Below are positions 23,585 to 35,875 of a DNA stretch of 64,000 nucleotides, one piece after another. The notes under the pieces are model-generated. The model was not told where the DNA came from and made no database searches. It worked only from the letters and a program-made list of their open reading frames with translations. The DNA comes from Diphasiastrum complanatum (taxonomy: Eukaryota; Streptophyta; Lycopodiopsida; Lycopodiales; Lycopodiaceae). The position numbers were made by a program, and so were the translations under genes. The stretch's first letter is position 1; every line of letters begins with the position of its first letter. The stretch covers positions 61,336,600-61,400,599 of the forward strand of contig CM055100.1 of assembly GCA_029204225.1 (NCBI GenBank). The letters are read 5' to 3'.

Positions 23585-24593
23585 TGAAGAAACAAAATGT
23601 TTCTGATTACAAAGCCTTGCTAGCTTTCAGCCCTTCGCCTGACGAAGATGTTCGCGAACTTGAACATCTAGAGACACGAAACACAAAGAGTTTCGGGAAC
23701 GCGAAAGTCAACAGAGACGAAGACGAACGGTTTGCGAACACAAAATATCCACGAACGAGATCATGGTCCAGTACGGAAGAAGGCAGACGAGGTAAACGAA
23801 ACTCGTTCAGCGCTCACGCTCTAAGGAGTACCACCAAAGATCACGCAAGTACCCAAGAGTACAGTAATCTGATCTGATGGCATGACGTCAGCAGATACTC
23901 CCTAGGTCGTGGCTAATCTATCACTCTTGTAATTCTCTGGTTAGTTGTAGATGCTTAATCACTCTAATCTTAGATTTACACAGAGAGGCCGTACTTACTA
24001 GATTATACTTGACATATAGATCAAAAACAGAATACACAAAGTGTAATAGAATGAAGAAGTCTGATGCTAGTAAGCAATCAAGACGATATACAGAATACAT
24101 GTTTGCCTGCGCGCGAAGACAATTTTGTCTAGGATCAGAAGATCCAATTGTCCGCTAGTGAAGCGAGACTACTACTTGTGAGAGAACCGTGTTTCTATCA
24201 CGCCAACGCACTACGTGGATTTGCAATGCTTGAAGAAATTCAGAAAAAATTAATATAGATTATTTTCTTGTTGTGTCTGACTTGGATGTTGAATGCTTAT
24301 GCTGATATTTCATACGTCTGAGTTTTTCTTGTTCACTTGAATTCCGCAATTTGGTTGAAACTAAGTCAAATGTTGTATTAATTTTATGAACGTAGATCAG
24401 CAGTGACTGACTACACTCTGGAGAATTGTAGGAGTGATTCAGCTGGCAGTGTCCAGCGGTCGCATCTGAACTCCATCCGAGTTGAAGAGAGTCGTGATTG
24501 ATTTGCCTTCGTGAAAGTTTCGCAAATCCGCATCAGTCAATCACTTTTTCTCATCAGTGGCATGCGGAGCATATCACGATCCTCTTCTCATCA
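23585..24593 (+). mobile_element. Element A 5' LTR
   Basis: 1009 bp, begins TGAAGAAACAAAATG and ends TCTTCTCATCA, directly before the primer site. It matches 47949-48941 throughout with scattered substitutions and small indels. It holds two adjacent hairpins (24117-24145): AGACAATTTTGTCT and GGATC-AGAA-GATCC. A 98-codon frame at its start is not a gene. Confidence 0.95.
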
Positions 24594-24594
24594 G

Positions 24595-24608
24595 TGGTAT
24601 CAGAGCCG
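24595..24608 (+). other. Element A primer-binding site
   Basis: TGGTATCAGAGCCG, one base after the LTR end; complementary to the 3' end of initiator Met tRNA, as usual in plant Copia. Confidence 0.9.
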
Positions 24609-24709
24609 GTTATCCTGTCATATTCTGACATAGCCAAGAAGCTAGTAGATCCAAGAGGCCAAGCATTCAGACAATCAACCATCAACAAGTGAACAGACTC
24701 GAAGAAGCA

Positions 24710-25369
24710 ATGGCTTCAATCAGCAGCATGCAGAGCAAGATCTGCACTATACTTGATTCTTCAGGATCTAACTTTCTAGCATGAAAAGTTAAGACATCTT
24801 TAATACTCAAGGGCGAAGGACTTTTCCTCTGGGTGGATGGCACAGAAGAAATGCCTACGACAATAGACAAGGAGCTACGTGAATGGAGGGAGAAAAATGA
24901 CAAGGCAGTAGCCTTGCGATCATCTTCCATCAAAGATAGCCTTACACTTGACCTGGCTACACTCTCCAAAGCTAAGGAGATGTGGGATGCACTGCTCACA
25001 AGATTTCAGACGAAATCAAGAGGCCAGATCATGATGCTGGAAGATCAGCTAACAAATCTACAATGGGATGGAAAAGAACTCACCTCCTTCATGAGAAAGA
25101 TGAAGGATCTGTTTCTATCTCTACACAACTCTGGAGCAGAGAATGCAGTATCAGCTGAAAAGCAGCTCACGTACCTGTTGAGAGCCTTACCCAGATCTTT
25201 CCAGACGACACGAACAATGCTCGCGAAAGGTCCTACCATGAACCTCGAAAAGGCGATTGTCGAGATTCGAGAGGAAGTCGAGACCAGAGAACACCTTGAT
25301 CACAAGGATGGTCCTGACCAGGCCCCTCTACGACAACAGAGAAAAATCCAAGAAACAATTCAAGCCTAA
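24710..25369 (+). pseudogene. Element A gag
   Basis: The ATG at 24710 starts MASISSMQSKICTILDSSGS. Codon 25 is TGA (24782-24784) in a spot where Copia gag normally has Trp. The rest is open: WVDGTEEMPTTIDKELREW, SKAKEMWDALLTRFQTKSRG, MLEDQLTNLQWDGKELTSFM and KQLTYLLRALPRSFQTTRTM, the UBN2-type capsid core. A basic tail follows. I see no CCHC zinc knuckle; the frame is lost at about 25360 and pol continues in another frame, so the nucleocapsid part may have been deleted. Confidence 0.9.
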
Positions 25370-25395
25370 GAGGGAGTCAAATCAAAGGTAGGATC

Positions 25396-27567
25396 ATGAC
25401 CAGCAAGCAGAGGGGACTAGCAAGAGCAACTGGAAGACCAAAGGGAGGTCAAAACAACAAGATACAAACAAGAGCCATGGATTGCCGCCAAAATCCAAGA
25501 AACATATCAGCACAGAATAGACAGGAGAACAACAATAGTTCTTCCTATGTTGAGGAGCCCGAGAGCTCGAAGATGGGTGAAGAAAGAATGAACAGAAATT
25601 GTTCGACCGCTTACATCTGTGAAGATGTGTGTGCAGCATCAACGTCTGACACACATGAGGTGATCCTAGATTCAGGAGCCACCTCACACTTCGTGACATC
25701 AAGACAAATAATGTCTGATTTTAGAAGTGCGGATCCCTCAAGATTCATAGTTCTTGGAGATGGATCTAGACATCAAGTGAACGACATTGATTCACTGTGG
25801 CTCAACACCAACGGCAGAGACAGACGACTCGAAGACGTTCTGTTTGTGCCAACCCTGCAGCAAGACTTGCTCTCTATAGCAAGAATAGCAGATGCAGGGA
25901 TGCGTGTGATGTTTTCTAATGAAGCATGCAACGTGATTGGCGCCAGCACCAGCACTCTCATAACTCAAGGCAGAAGGAAAGACAACCTATATCATCTGAA
26001 GGTGCGCCTACCTGAAGATTAGATGCATCAGACCCATGACGACTCACCAGACACTCTGTGGCACAAAAGACTCTACCACATGAACTCAATGGCACTTTAC
26101 CAGGCAAGTCATCATGGAGCGATAACAGGGGTCAGCATCTCGAATGCAACCAGTCCGACCACCTGTGATGCATGTTTGAAAGGCAAGATATCGCACACTC
26201 CATTCATCAAAGACTCTTACAGAACGACCAAGATTATGGAGCTAGTGCATTGTGACATCTATAGACCATTCAACATGATCTCAATAAGAGGCTCAAAATA
26301 CTATATAACCTTCATTGATGATTATAGCAAGTTTGACAGAGTGTATTTTATTCAGAATAAACCTGAAGCACTCAATAAATTCATAGAATACGTGAATTGG
26401 GCAGAGACATATACAGGTAGCAAGGTGAAGCAGATCAAAACGGATCGAGATGGCGAATATATCTCGAATCGCTTCACTGACTTCTGCAATGATCGTGGTA
26501 TCATTCACAGAAGAACTGCAGCCTACACACCGCAGCACAATGGTGTTGCTAAACGAAATAATAGGACCCTAATGGAAGCAACCAGATGAATGATGGCCTA
26601 TTCGAAAGCTCCAAGGGCACTGTGGGCTGAAGCAGTAGTTACAGCCACATACATCCAAAACAGGACATGCAAGTCTGGTGTTCCTCACACACCACCACAT
26701 GAGCTATGGTGGGGTAAAAAGCCCAACCTGTCTCACGTCAGAGTCTTTGGCTGTGCAGCATATGCACATATTCCTGATAAGTTTCAAAGGAAGCTTGATG
26801 AGAAAGCCGAACAGGGATTTTTGGTAGGTTATGACAACAATTCGTCATACTACAAAGTCTACATGCCAGATCACGAACACTATGAAAACAATGAGGGATG
26901 TCAAATTTGACGAGAGCAGGACTATGGCCAACAAAGATCCTATCAGCTACGAAGTTCTGGAGAGACAGTATATGACCTGCCGCTAGTGACAGAGGAAGCA
27001 GCAGACGAACATGAAAACAAAGATTTTCAAGTCGTCTCCCATTCGAGCGACGAATCTGACGAAGAAAGATTCGAGAGGCAACCTGTCGCCGCAGTTCCTG
27101 TACACCAAGATGGTTCTGGACCGAGCAGAGCAGACAAGGGCAAAGGCAGAGCTGTTCCAGGAGGATCTCCCAGAAGGTCGACAAGACCACGAAGAGCGCC
27201 AACAAGATATGTGACAGGTAGCTCAGCTTCCACATCAGAAGAATTTTGGGGGTTCAGTGGCGAACCACAGACATTTGAGGAGGCGATTGAAAGACCAGAA
27301 AAGGACAAATGGATCCAAGCCATGAACGAAGAGATGGAGTCCATGAGGAAGAACCAGGTATGGACGTTGGAGCCATTATCACACAAGCGCAAGACTGTAA
27401 AATACAAATGCATCTTCAGGCTCAAATACAGACCAGATGGAAATGTGACGAAATACAAGGCAAGACTGGTAGTGAAGGGTTTCTCTCAGAGATACGGTAT
27501 TGACTATTCTGAAACCTTCTCTCTTGTCGTCAAACATTCATTCCTATGTCTATTATTTGCATACTGA
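25396..27567 (+). pseudogene. Element A pol, part 1: protease, integrase, start of RT
   Basis: One reading frame broken by stops at 26020, 26587 and 26908. Protease: VILDSGATSHFV (about 25663). GAG-pre-integrase and zinc binding: LWHKRLYHMN ... CDACLKGK. Integrase core: first Asp in VHCDIYRPF, second in IKTDRDGEYIS, but the third catalytic residue, Glu in the usual GVAER box, is Lys (GVAKRNNRTL, about 26542-26571), a likely loss of activity. After a spacer with PRRAPTRYVTG, RT starts at KWIQAMNEEMESMRKNQVW and runs through YKARLVVKGFSQRYGIDYSE, then ends at 27567 where about 80 residues of RT are missing. Confidence 0.93.
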
Positions 27568-27990
27568 AACAATCAGTCCGACAATGGTACAAGAAGAAAG
27601 ATCAAGCCCTAAAATCATTAGGATTCAAGCTGATTTCAATGTATATGTTAGAGTTACAGATGGGCAGATCATCATTGTGGTTGTATATGCGGACGACACT
27701 CTGATACTTTGCAGGAGTGAGCAACTAATAGCTGAAGTAAAGGCAGACATCTCGAAACATTTCGAGATAGTGGATCTGGGAGAAGCCAGGTGTTACCTAG
27801 GCTTACAAATTGAGAGGGACTATGAGGGAGGTAAGTTATACCTTCACCAGTCCAGATACACCCAGAAGATCCTAGAGGACTTTGGGATGCTGAACTGCAA
27901 AGGAGCGAATACTCCAATGCTTGCAGGGATGGTGCTAACGAATGATGACTGTCCAAGGACTGAGGAAGAGAGAGAACAAATGCAGCTCAC
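27568..27990 (+). pseudogene. Element A pol, part 2: RT catalytic box to insertion site
   Basis: After the RT deletion the frame resumes, with a frameshift near 27630, at QADFNVYVR and VVVYADDTLILCRSEQLIAE, so the catalytic YADD is kept. It continues EIVDLGEARCYLGLQIERD and FGMLNCKGANTPMLAG. It stops being A at 27990: the next base belongs to element B. The last five bases, CTCAC, are the target site copied at the far end of B (47261-47265). Confidence 0.93.
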
Positions 27991-28260
27991 AGAATTTGCT
28001 TCGAATAGGAACACAGATCATGCTACACAATAACGTAGACTGAAAACACTCTCCACAGCAAGCTCACATAGCAACTGTATTTCTTAAAATGAAATTAAAC
28101 TGTACATATAGTTGTTCACTCAAGCAACCCATGTATGACCCAGGTTGCCGTTGACGGGACGCGTGTCCCGTCGACTTGTCTCGTGGCGAGGCCAACTGAT
28201 CCTTATCAACTGATAGGGTCCACAGTATAGTAGCACAATGATTCTACTTTGATTCTAACT
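27991..28260 (-). mobile_element. Element B 3' LTR
   Basis: 270 bp. On the minus strand it starts AGTTAGAATCAAAG after the purine tract AAGGGAGAG and ends GCAAATTCT. Positions 28123-28220 hold the hairpin cluster described for the 5' copy, slightly weaker here. Confidence 0.92.
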
Positions 28261-28286
28261 CTCTCCCTTACATTAGAGTCTACTTT

Positions 28287-30828
28287 TTATACAGTCATAT
28301 ACATAGCTTTAAAGTCAACAAACTTTAAGTACAGAAAGCTTTGATCTAAACTTATCTTTTTCTGCTTCATGCCAACTTCTTCCAAGATTGTTCTCAACCA
28401 TATAGCTTCTTGTGCTGCACTACACATTGCCTTATACTCTGCTTCTGTGGTGGATAGAGCAATTGTACTTTTCTTCTTACTAGACCAGGAAAAGCAACTA
28501 CCACAAAACTGGAATACATACCCTGTGGTGGATCTACGATCATCATAGTCACCTCCCCAATCCGCATCCACATAGCCACACAACTTAGGTAAACCATCAT
28601 GCTTCCTGTAAATCAAGCCATAATCTGAAGTGCCTTTTACATAATGCTACCTTCCAATGTTAGGCATCAATCCTGCTATACCACGCACGTGGTGCCTGTT
28701 TAAGACTATAAAGCGCTTTCTTCAAGCGACATACTTTATTTTCCTGTCCCTTTGCTACAAAGCCTACAAGTTGATCCATGAACACCTCTTCTTCTAACTC
28801 ACCATTTAGAAAAGCAGATTTCACAACCATCTAATGCAAAGGCCAACCAAAATGTGAAGCTAAAGCAACAAGTAGACGTAGAGTATTCCACTTACATACC
28901 AGCACAAAGGTCTCCTCATAGTCAATGCCTTTACTTTGTGCATACCCTTTGATCACCAATCTTGCCTTGTGCTTTGCTATACTTCCATCTGCATGGTACT
29001 TAGTCCTATATACCCATTTGCAACCAATGGGTTTCTTGCCAACTGGTGGTTCTACTAAATCCCATGTGCTATGCTTGGCAATTGACTCCATCTCCTCTCC
29101 CATGGCTTTGACCCAAATGTCATCATCCTTCGCTTCACCATAAGTCGAAGGTTCTTTGCTTTGAATAATACTAGATAAGAGAGCGTAATTTGCTTCATAC
29201 CTTTCAGGTTGTGTCTTCTCTCTTGTTGATCTTCGTAGCTCTCCCTGGCTAGATGATCCTGGAAAGTCATCCATGTCGCGGCTCTCCAACAATCTCTCAA
29301 ACCACTTAGGGAGCTTCCTGTAAGGTGATCGGCCTTCTGGTGAAAATGTATCCCACGGTACATCCTTCTCCTTGCATTTTTCACCTACAACTTCAATCCT
29401 TCTTGCACCAAAAGGTTTGTCTATACCTCTCCAACCTGTCTCTTGCGGTTGAGTAGTAGTATCTTGAGATGTATCCTCATGTTCATCACTCGCAAGGTCA
29501 ATGAATGGATCATCATCAAGAGGTATCCTCACTATACCATCTTTCCCACTGGATGTGTCTATCTTCTGAGCATCCTCGTCTTCATACATCTTGGATTCAT
29601 CAAAGATAACATCACGGCTTACATGGATTTTGTTTTCCATTGGATCAAAACATCTATAGCCCTTCACATTCATCATATCCTAGGAATATACACTTGATAG
29701 CTTTCACATCAAGTTTACGTCTCTCTTCCTTAGGAATGTGTACAAAGGCCTTACATCGAAAGATTCGCAAGTGGTTCACCTTTGGCTTCTTCTTTGTGAA
29801 TGCTTCCTCAGGTGTTATCTTTGGTATGGCAATGGTAGGACTTCTATTTTGAAGATAGACTGCCGTACTGCATGCTTCTGACCAAAAATCTTTTGGTAGT
29901 TTCATCTTAGCTAGCATAGATCTGGAACTTTCCACAATCGTACAATTCTTGCGCTCAGCTACACCATTGAGAGCAGGAGTATGAGCTTGCGTAAATTGCC
30001 TTTGATCCACATTGATCACAAAGATCATTGAAGTCATTAGACTTGTACTCACCTCCACTATCTGATCTTAAGACTTTGATCTTCCTACCTGTCTGATTTT
30101 CGACCAATGCTTTGAAGCTCTTGAAATTGTCAAATGCATCCGATTTCTTCTTCAATAAGTAGATCCACGTCTTACGTGACATATCATCAATAAAGGCCAT
30201 GAAAAAGAAGGCTTTACCTAAGGACATGGTCCTCTTAGGCCCGCATAAATCTGTGTGCAACACCACCTTTATTGAACTTCTCTCGATGTTGCTTCCCATA
30301 TACACATGATTCGCACATCGATTTCAAGTGGTCTTCTATAGTAGGCAATCCTCTTACCATCTCCAATTTCCTCATCAAACTGAGGCTTCCCAAGTTCAAG
30401 TGACCAAGCCTCTTATGCCACAACTCAGTTTGTGATGGAATGGATGAAACGAGTCGATGTTGCCCCTTAATTGTAGCATTCAACTTGTACAATTTTGTAT
30501 TGGGCTCCCTTACTCCATCCACAATAACTTTGAACTTTTGGTTCACATCCTTCACAAAGCAACGATCATGGGCAAATTCTACTTTCAACTTTTGATCAGT
30601 AATGACTCCAACAAAAAGTAGATTTTTCTTCAAACCTAGTACATAAAGCACCTCTCTGATCATCCTACTTTTGCCATCAGGTAGTTGGATTGAAACGGTG
30701 CCTATTCCCTTGATCTTGCACACATCGCCATTTGCTTGTGAAACGGACGTTCCATTATCCAGCACTTTCAGGCTATTGAACCAATTCTTGTTACCTGTCA
30801 TGTGTCTTGTGGCTCCCGAGTCAATATA
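28287..30828 (-). pseudogene. Element B pol: protease, integrase, RT and RNase H
   Basis: From right to left: the protease box again and ANGDVCKIKGIGTVSIQLPD; zinc-binding LWHKRLGHLNLG ... CESCVYGKQ; integrase with LHTDLCGP, RSDSGGEYKSN and NGVAERKN, so all three DDE residues are present, with frameshifts near 29980 and 30270; a long spacer ending REKTQPERYEANYALLS; RT start WVKAMGEEMESIAKHSTWDL and GIDYEETFVLVCKW. Then about 490 bp that D keeps (RT catalytic box and after) are replaced by a short scramble at 28645-28660. RNase H (YVDADWGGD, STTEAEYKAMCSAAQEAIWL) stops after LEEVGMKQKK, lacking its last third. Confidence 0.92.
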
Positions 30829-32029
30829 TGTTCACAAATTCTCTGAATCTGTGAACACGGTTCTTGTGTTTTATTTACCTCTTCTTTAGTTACATTTCTT
30901 TATGGTTTTTCTTCTTATTAGGATAGCTACAAAACAGAAGTGTTACTCAGATTTCAACATGTATTTCTCAGCCTGTCAGTGAGAGACACAGTTCTGATGC
31001 TCAGCTATATGCAGAAACCGACCATGTAACCATCTTTAGCTCAAGAGGATCAACGTTTTGGAACAGGGAGCAGACCTACCACTATCTACTGAATCAGAAA
31101 TCAATCAAGAAGAAGATTAACTACTGAACAAGAAAACAAGAAACTAGATTCCTAACAGCATTTGACAGTCCAAGAATCAAGAAACACTCATTTCTTGATG
31201 CTTAGAATGCCCAAGAATGCCCAAGAACAATCAAGAACTGGAAAGTAAGAGAGTATGCAAGATCTACACCACTATTCTAGCCTATTTAGTTTACTTGAAT
31301 GCTGATTTCTACCTTATTCCATAAACAAGAAGTGAATTCTAATCCACAACTAAGCAAGAAACTAGAAAACAAGAAACTAGATAATCCACAATGCAAGGAA
31401 TTTAAGCATCCTCATAGAAATTTCACTTAAGAACATTGCCATGAACAAGGAGCTTAGCAATCATCAAGAACTCGTGGAGGATCCTCTTTATTTGCTCAAG
31501 AGAACTTGACAATACATTCAAAGCTCCCTCACAAAAGAGGGGGGCCCTTAAATAAGCAATAAGGCTGCCCATGTGGAGCCCAAGTGGCAATTCCACCAAA
31601 ATAGAAATTACATGTGGAATTTGCATTTCCACTAAAGTTCACCATCAAAAGGTGGCTCACTCTAACTAATTTAAGGGAGGGTCTACATTTATTTACAAAG
31701 CCTAGGAAATATGACTAGCTCCTACATGGTTGTTCCTTCTCTGGGATACACCATGTAGGCTCACATAGATATTTCATTATCATCCTAGCTAGTAATTTCT
31801 CGGCTCTCATGCTCGGCTCTCAACTTCTTTTGCTCTCCTCCTTCTGAGACCTCCTCGGTCATGGGTGAGAGGTATTCTGTGTCTTCGGCTTGGCTCATCA
31901 TCTGGGGATTCTCTGGAATCTGCTAACATTATCCACCCCTAATTTGTTGCAGGACCCAGTGCAACACCGGTGATGTCTTTCGCTTGGCACTTGGAAAAGC
32001 GTGGATCTTCGTTCACTTCCGTAAAACCA
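30829..32029 (-). mobile_element. Element C 3' LTR
   Basis: 1201 bp; minus strand TGGTTTTACGGAAG ... GTGAACA. It carries a TATA-like TTATTTAAG (31548-31556 reversed) roughly mid-LTR. It matches the 5' copy along its length with scattered changes and a short deletion there. The sequence just outside its start (minus strand AATAATAAGCATC) is not purine-rich enough to be a normal polypurine tract. Confidence 0.92.
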
Positions 32030-32094
32030 GATGCTTATTATTCGCAAAACTTATTATATATATATTTTTAAATTTGAAGTCTCTCAATTGGCCG

Positions 32095-35000
32095 CTACAT
32101 TCCAGCCTTCCTGAGAACTTCTTGCGAGTCCTGCTCGCCTCGTCGTCGTGTCGTTTGCTTTCTCTCGCTCATCTTTCGTCCCAAGGCTTCAAAATCTTGG
32201 AAGCGGAGCTTACTTCTGAATTTGAGGGGCCCCAGATATTCTCTTACTTTTTCCACGAAGCCCATTTCCTGCCAGTCTTCCACCATGGTCACATAGCGTG
32301 ATGACATGAAGGCCGCTCTGTAGTATAGCCTGACCATCATCTCATGGTCTTCTTCCGACTGGAGGGCTACATTTGGGTTGATTTTGATGGGCTCCAAGCC
32401 TCTATCCCATAAACAATCTTGCTGCATCAAAAAGGCCATGGATCTGCAATACTCGGCACTTTCTTGCACGCAAAGATCGGCACTTGTTTTGTATTTATGC
32501 CCGAAGTCGAGTAACTGTAGCCTCAGATCATTCGGGGTGGTTCTCTCTGGAATTCCCGAAATGACTGGCCAGTTTACCAACTCTACTCGTGGCTTTTCCA
32601 CCGGCCATGGATTTTTGCGTTTGAGTGGCATGTAGAAAGGATCCACCCGCTTCCATGCCGGTGCCTTCAAATACTCCTAAAGTCGCCTGCTATCTTTCAG
32701 GACTTTATTCCGCCATTCTGGTTTCGGTTGTAACGAGGAAATGATCTCGGCCCTGATGGAGTATTGGCTTTGACCAATGTCTTCTTTGCCTCTCCTCATG
32801 TTGGGAGGGTATTTCCTCTCAAGTTTCTCTGACTCTCTTGTGTCAGCCAATTTGCCTCTGGGCCTGGTAGGGAAAGTTGTCCTACGATTGGGATGGCCTT
32901 GCCAGATAATCATTTAGAGCCTTGGTGCTCGTGTCTTTTTCTTTGGCTTTCTCACTTGTCGACAGCTCAACTGTGTCCGTGTCTTGCCTGGGCGAGAACC
33001 TTCTTGTCTCTGGTTGATCTTCCAGGAAGTCATCATCTCCTATAATGTCCGTGTTAGTTTCTGGAAGGTCAGGGATGGAATGATCTGGAGAGAGGGGCGT
33101 GGGGGTGATAGGTTTAGGAGGAGGTGGGATCAACAAGTTATACGCCGCACCGGGGGAGTGGAGTTGTTGGAGGAACTCGTTCCGTCGGGCTTTGTAGGTG
33201 TCATCTGGGCCTTTTGATGGGCCTATTATTTTGCTAGGAGGTGATGGAGAGAGGGAAGGTGAAAGAATCGGGTAAGTTGAAATGAATGTTTCGGAAAAGT
33301 TGAAAGCAGAGTAGGAGGAGGGTTAAAAGTGGGAGGGGGTCGGGAAACAGTTCTAGAAGCAGCCTCGGCTTTCTGGCCACCCGATCCTGAGCTACTGTCT
33401 GAAGGGTGGGTTTGCCCGCCTTGATTCCCTACTCCATCATTCCCATCATCATCCCGTCGCTTCGTTGATTGAGCGCCTGCTTGGGCCTTGCACGCCGTGT
33501 CCCATAATTGGTTCGCCTTGTCCAAGACTTGCTGTAGGGCCTTCATGGTATCTTCCAGCTACTTTTGGGACTCAAGGATGATCTTCTCTTGCTTGGCCAC
33601 AAAATTTTTCTTTTCGGCTTCTCGTTCTTGGATTAGCTGCACATATTTCTCCATCCGGATGGCTGAGGCCTGTGGGGCCTGAAATTGAATGTCCTCGGGC
33701 TTGACTAGAGGAGTATCGACTGTCATTGCACCCGATGATCTATCTTGTACTTGGTCAATTTGGACCATCTGGTGCTTCAGTTGTTGCTGGACCTCTTCCA
33801 GAGTGGATTTTTTCCTGGCCATCACGGATCTGGCTTCCACTGTCTCTTTTTCTTTCTCCTTGGCTAGCCTCTGATATTGCACAATTTCTTGGTCTTGATG
33901 ATGGACCTTGCTCTCGAGCATTTGATACTGGCTCACCAACCAATGCATGTGGTAGCTTGTTTCAGATAGGCCTATCATCGAGCGCTTGGCTGCTTCAGTG
34001 AGCTTTTCAGGGTTAGTGAGAGTTGGGTACTGATCTGGAGTGTGGGATGGTGAGGTCAACCCAAAAAATAAGCATTGTGTTAGGGCTGAAGATGGAGGTG
34101 GAGGTGGAGGTAGTGGAGGGATGATGTTAGTAACTGTTGTGGTGGTGGTTAGTGGAGGGGTCAGACTTCTTCCTGGCTGCTTCTCCTTCTCTAGATTGTC
34201 ATTGCTTATTTTCATCAGGCCCGCAACATTAAAATATTGCGACGTGTCCAGTGTGTGGACTTGTTGGGCCTGTGGTTGTTGAGCCGCTTCTGTGACCTGG
34301 GGACTGAATATCCCCACTCCCCCCCCCACCCCCCCACAAATCTTGTGCCATTGGTGATGTTGTTGGCGTTGGCGTGGTAATCAATGTGGGTGGGGTGGTG
34401 ACTTCGTCTGGTGGAGTAGCAGGGTGTGAGGTGGTCATATGTTGGGTTGCTGCTGATGTCGTTGCTCCATCACCCCCGTCAATGACATGTGAGGGTGACG
34501 AGTGCTGTTGTGATGCCGTGGATGAGCTGCCATCATCTAAGCTGGAAACATCTGAAGCTGATCCCACTGGTGATGTGCTCCCAGCTTGAAGCTTCTTTTG
34601 CATTCTTTGTTGCCATGTGTCAGGCAACTGGGCCTTGGAGGTATCGGCTCTTGAGCTTCGGATGTTGCAGCTGCTTGTGGATCCGGTTGTGGGCTTGTTT
34701 GCCTCCGTACTAGTGGGAGTATACTTGTGTTGACCCTTTTAGATTGGGATCCCAATGGAGAGGTAGTTTTTGATCGTGCACGCTTGGACTTTTGGACTCA
34801 ATGGGGATGTCCCATGCCTTGTCCGCAAGCTGCAGTTGTTGTTGAAGCTTTGGCTCGTTCTGTACTTGGTGAAGAGTGATATCTGTCATAAGATATCCCA
34901 ATACTGTGATGGGCTGCTTGTTCTTAATGCAGTCATGTAGGCAGTTCGAAGCAAACTGTGCCCAATCATAGAGGTTCTGGGCATGCAGTCGTGAATCTGC

Positions 35001-35521
35001 CATCATGTGAAACAGGGACATGGGTACCCTTAGCACTTTCGTCCGTGGTTTTTGTGTGCACCTGGTGAGATAGGCACATGCTGCTTGGAGATGCTGGTCA
35101 TTGATGGCTTCCACTCTATACCCATCTTTATTCTTCCACTTGGTCACAGAGGGATCGATGTACTTGAAGTATGTCGTTTGCTCTATCTTCTGGAGTGTCC
35201 TTGAGATAGTATTTGGTCCTCGCGGGAACCCATAAGGTTGCAAGTCGGCTGCCACAAACGATATGTTATAAACATTATTCCTAATGGTGGAACTATGATT
35301 TGACAGGACCTGGCCGTTGCATGATAGTTGGCATAGGCCATGTGTACCAGGTACGGGCTTTGATAACCTGTCAGGACAAGGATCTGGAATTCAATTTCCT
35401 TGAAGAAGGACTCCGCCTGCTGGTACCATGTCTGCATCTCTATAAGATCTAACTTGGACAGTTGGATGTCGAGCTTACTTGCTTCGGGATCTTCAGAACT
35501 GAAATTGGGATTGGACGACAT
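32095..35521 (-). pseudogene. Element C post-pol ORF, about 1140 codons, unknown family
   Basis: In sense with gag-pol, between integrase and the 3' LTR. ATG at 35521 (MSSNPNFSSEDPEASKLDIQ). Parts in order: a globular start with QAESFFKEIEFQILVLTGYQ, frameshift near 35250, NISFVAADLQPYGFPRG, TYFKYIDPSVTKWKNKDGYR, LYDWAQFASNCLHDCIKNKQ; a Ser/Thr/Pro-rich middle with a frameshift at a C-run (about 34321-34337); PPLPPPPPPSS; a long coiled coil (YQRLAKEKEKETVEARSVMA ... YVQLIQEREAEKKNFVAKQE) with one stop at 33559; an acidic linker (DIIGDDDFLEDQPE); and a conserved-looking end WKRVDPFYMPLKRKNPWPVE ... YLGPLKFRSKLRFQDFEALG with a basic tail and stop at 32095. At least three frameshifts and two nonsense codons. 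No signal peptide or membrane span, so an envelope-like role is not supported. Function unknown. Confidence 0.7.
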
Positions 35522-35579
35522 GGTGGAGAAATGGAAAAAATAAGGTTATGGAAAAACTGGTTCGGTTGAGAGTGCAGAC

Positions 35580-35875
35580 AGTGTGAAGGCCTTCGATTGA
35601 GATTTGGTGGATTGGCATCGGTTGAAATTTGGTGGGTTGGCATCGGCTGAGATTTGAAGGACGGTGTCGGTTGAGATTCGAAGGATTGGCATCGGTTGAG
35701 ATTGAAAGACGATGTCGGTTGAGATGGAAAGAGTGGTTCCGGTCGAGTGTGAAGGACTGGCTTCGGTCGAGTCTGAAGGACTGGCTTCGGTTGAGTCTGA
35801 AGGACTGGATTTAGTCGAGTCTGAAGGACTGGCTTTGGTTGAGTCTAAAGAACTGGCTTCGGTCGAGTCTGAAGG
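35580..35875 (-). repeat. Third array of the 24-25-bp motif
   Basis: About 12 units, spacing 24-25 bp, with core CTTCGGT(T/C)GAGTCTGAAGG or CATCGGTTGAGATTTG. It ends about 60 bp before the start of the post-pol ORF (35521) on the minus strand, so it lies directly in front of that ORF. Confidence 0.9.

Noticed and set aside
32095-35521. Envelope-like protein in element C
   Set aside because: Position would fit, but there is no signal peptide, no membrane span and no Cys pattern; coiled coil and low-complexity parts dominate.
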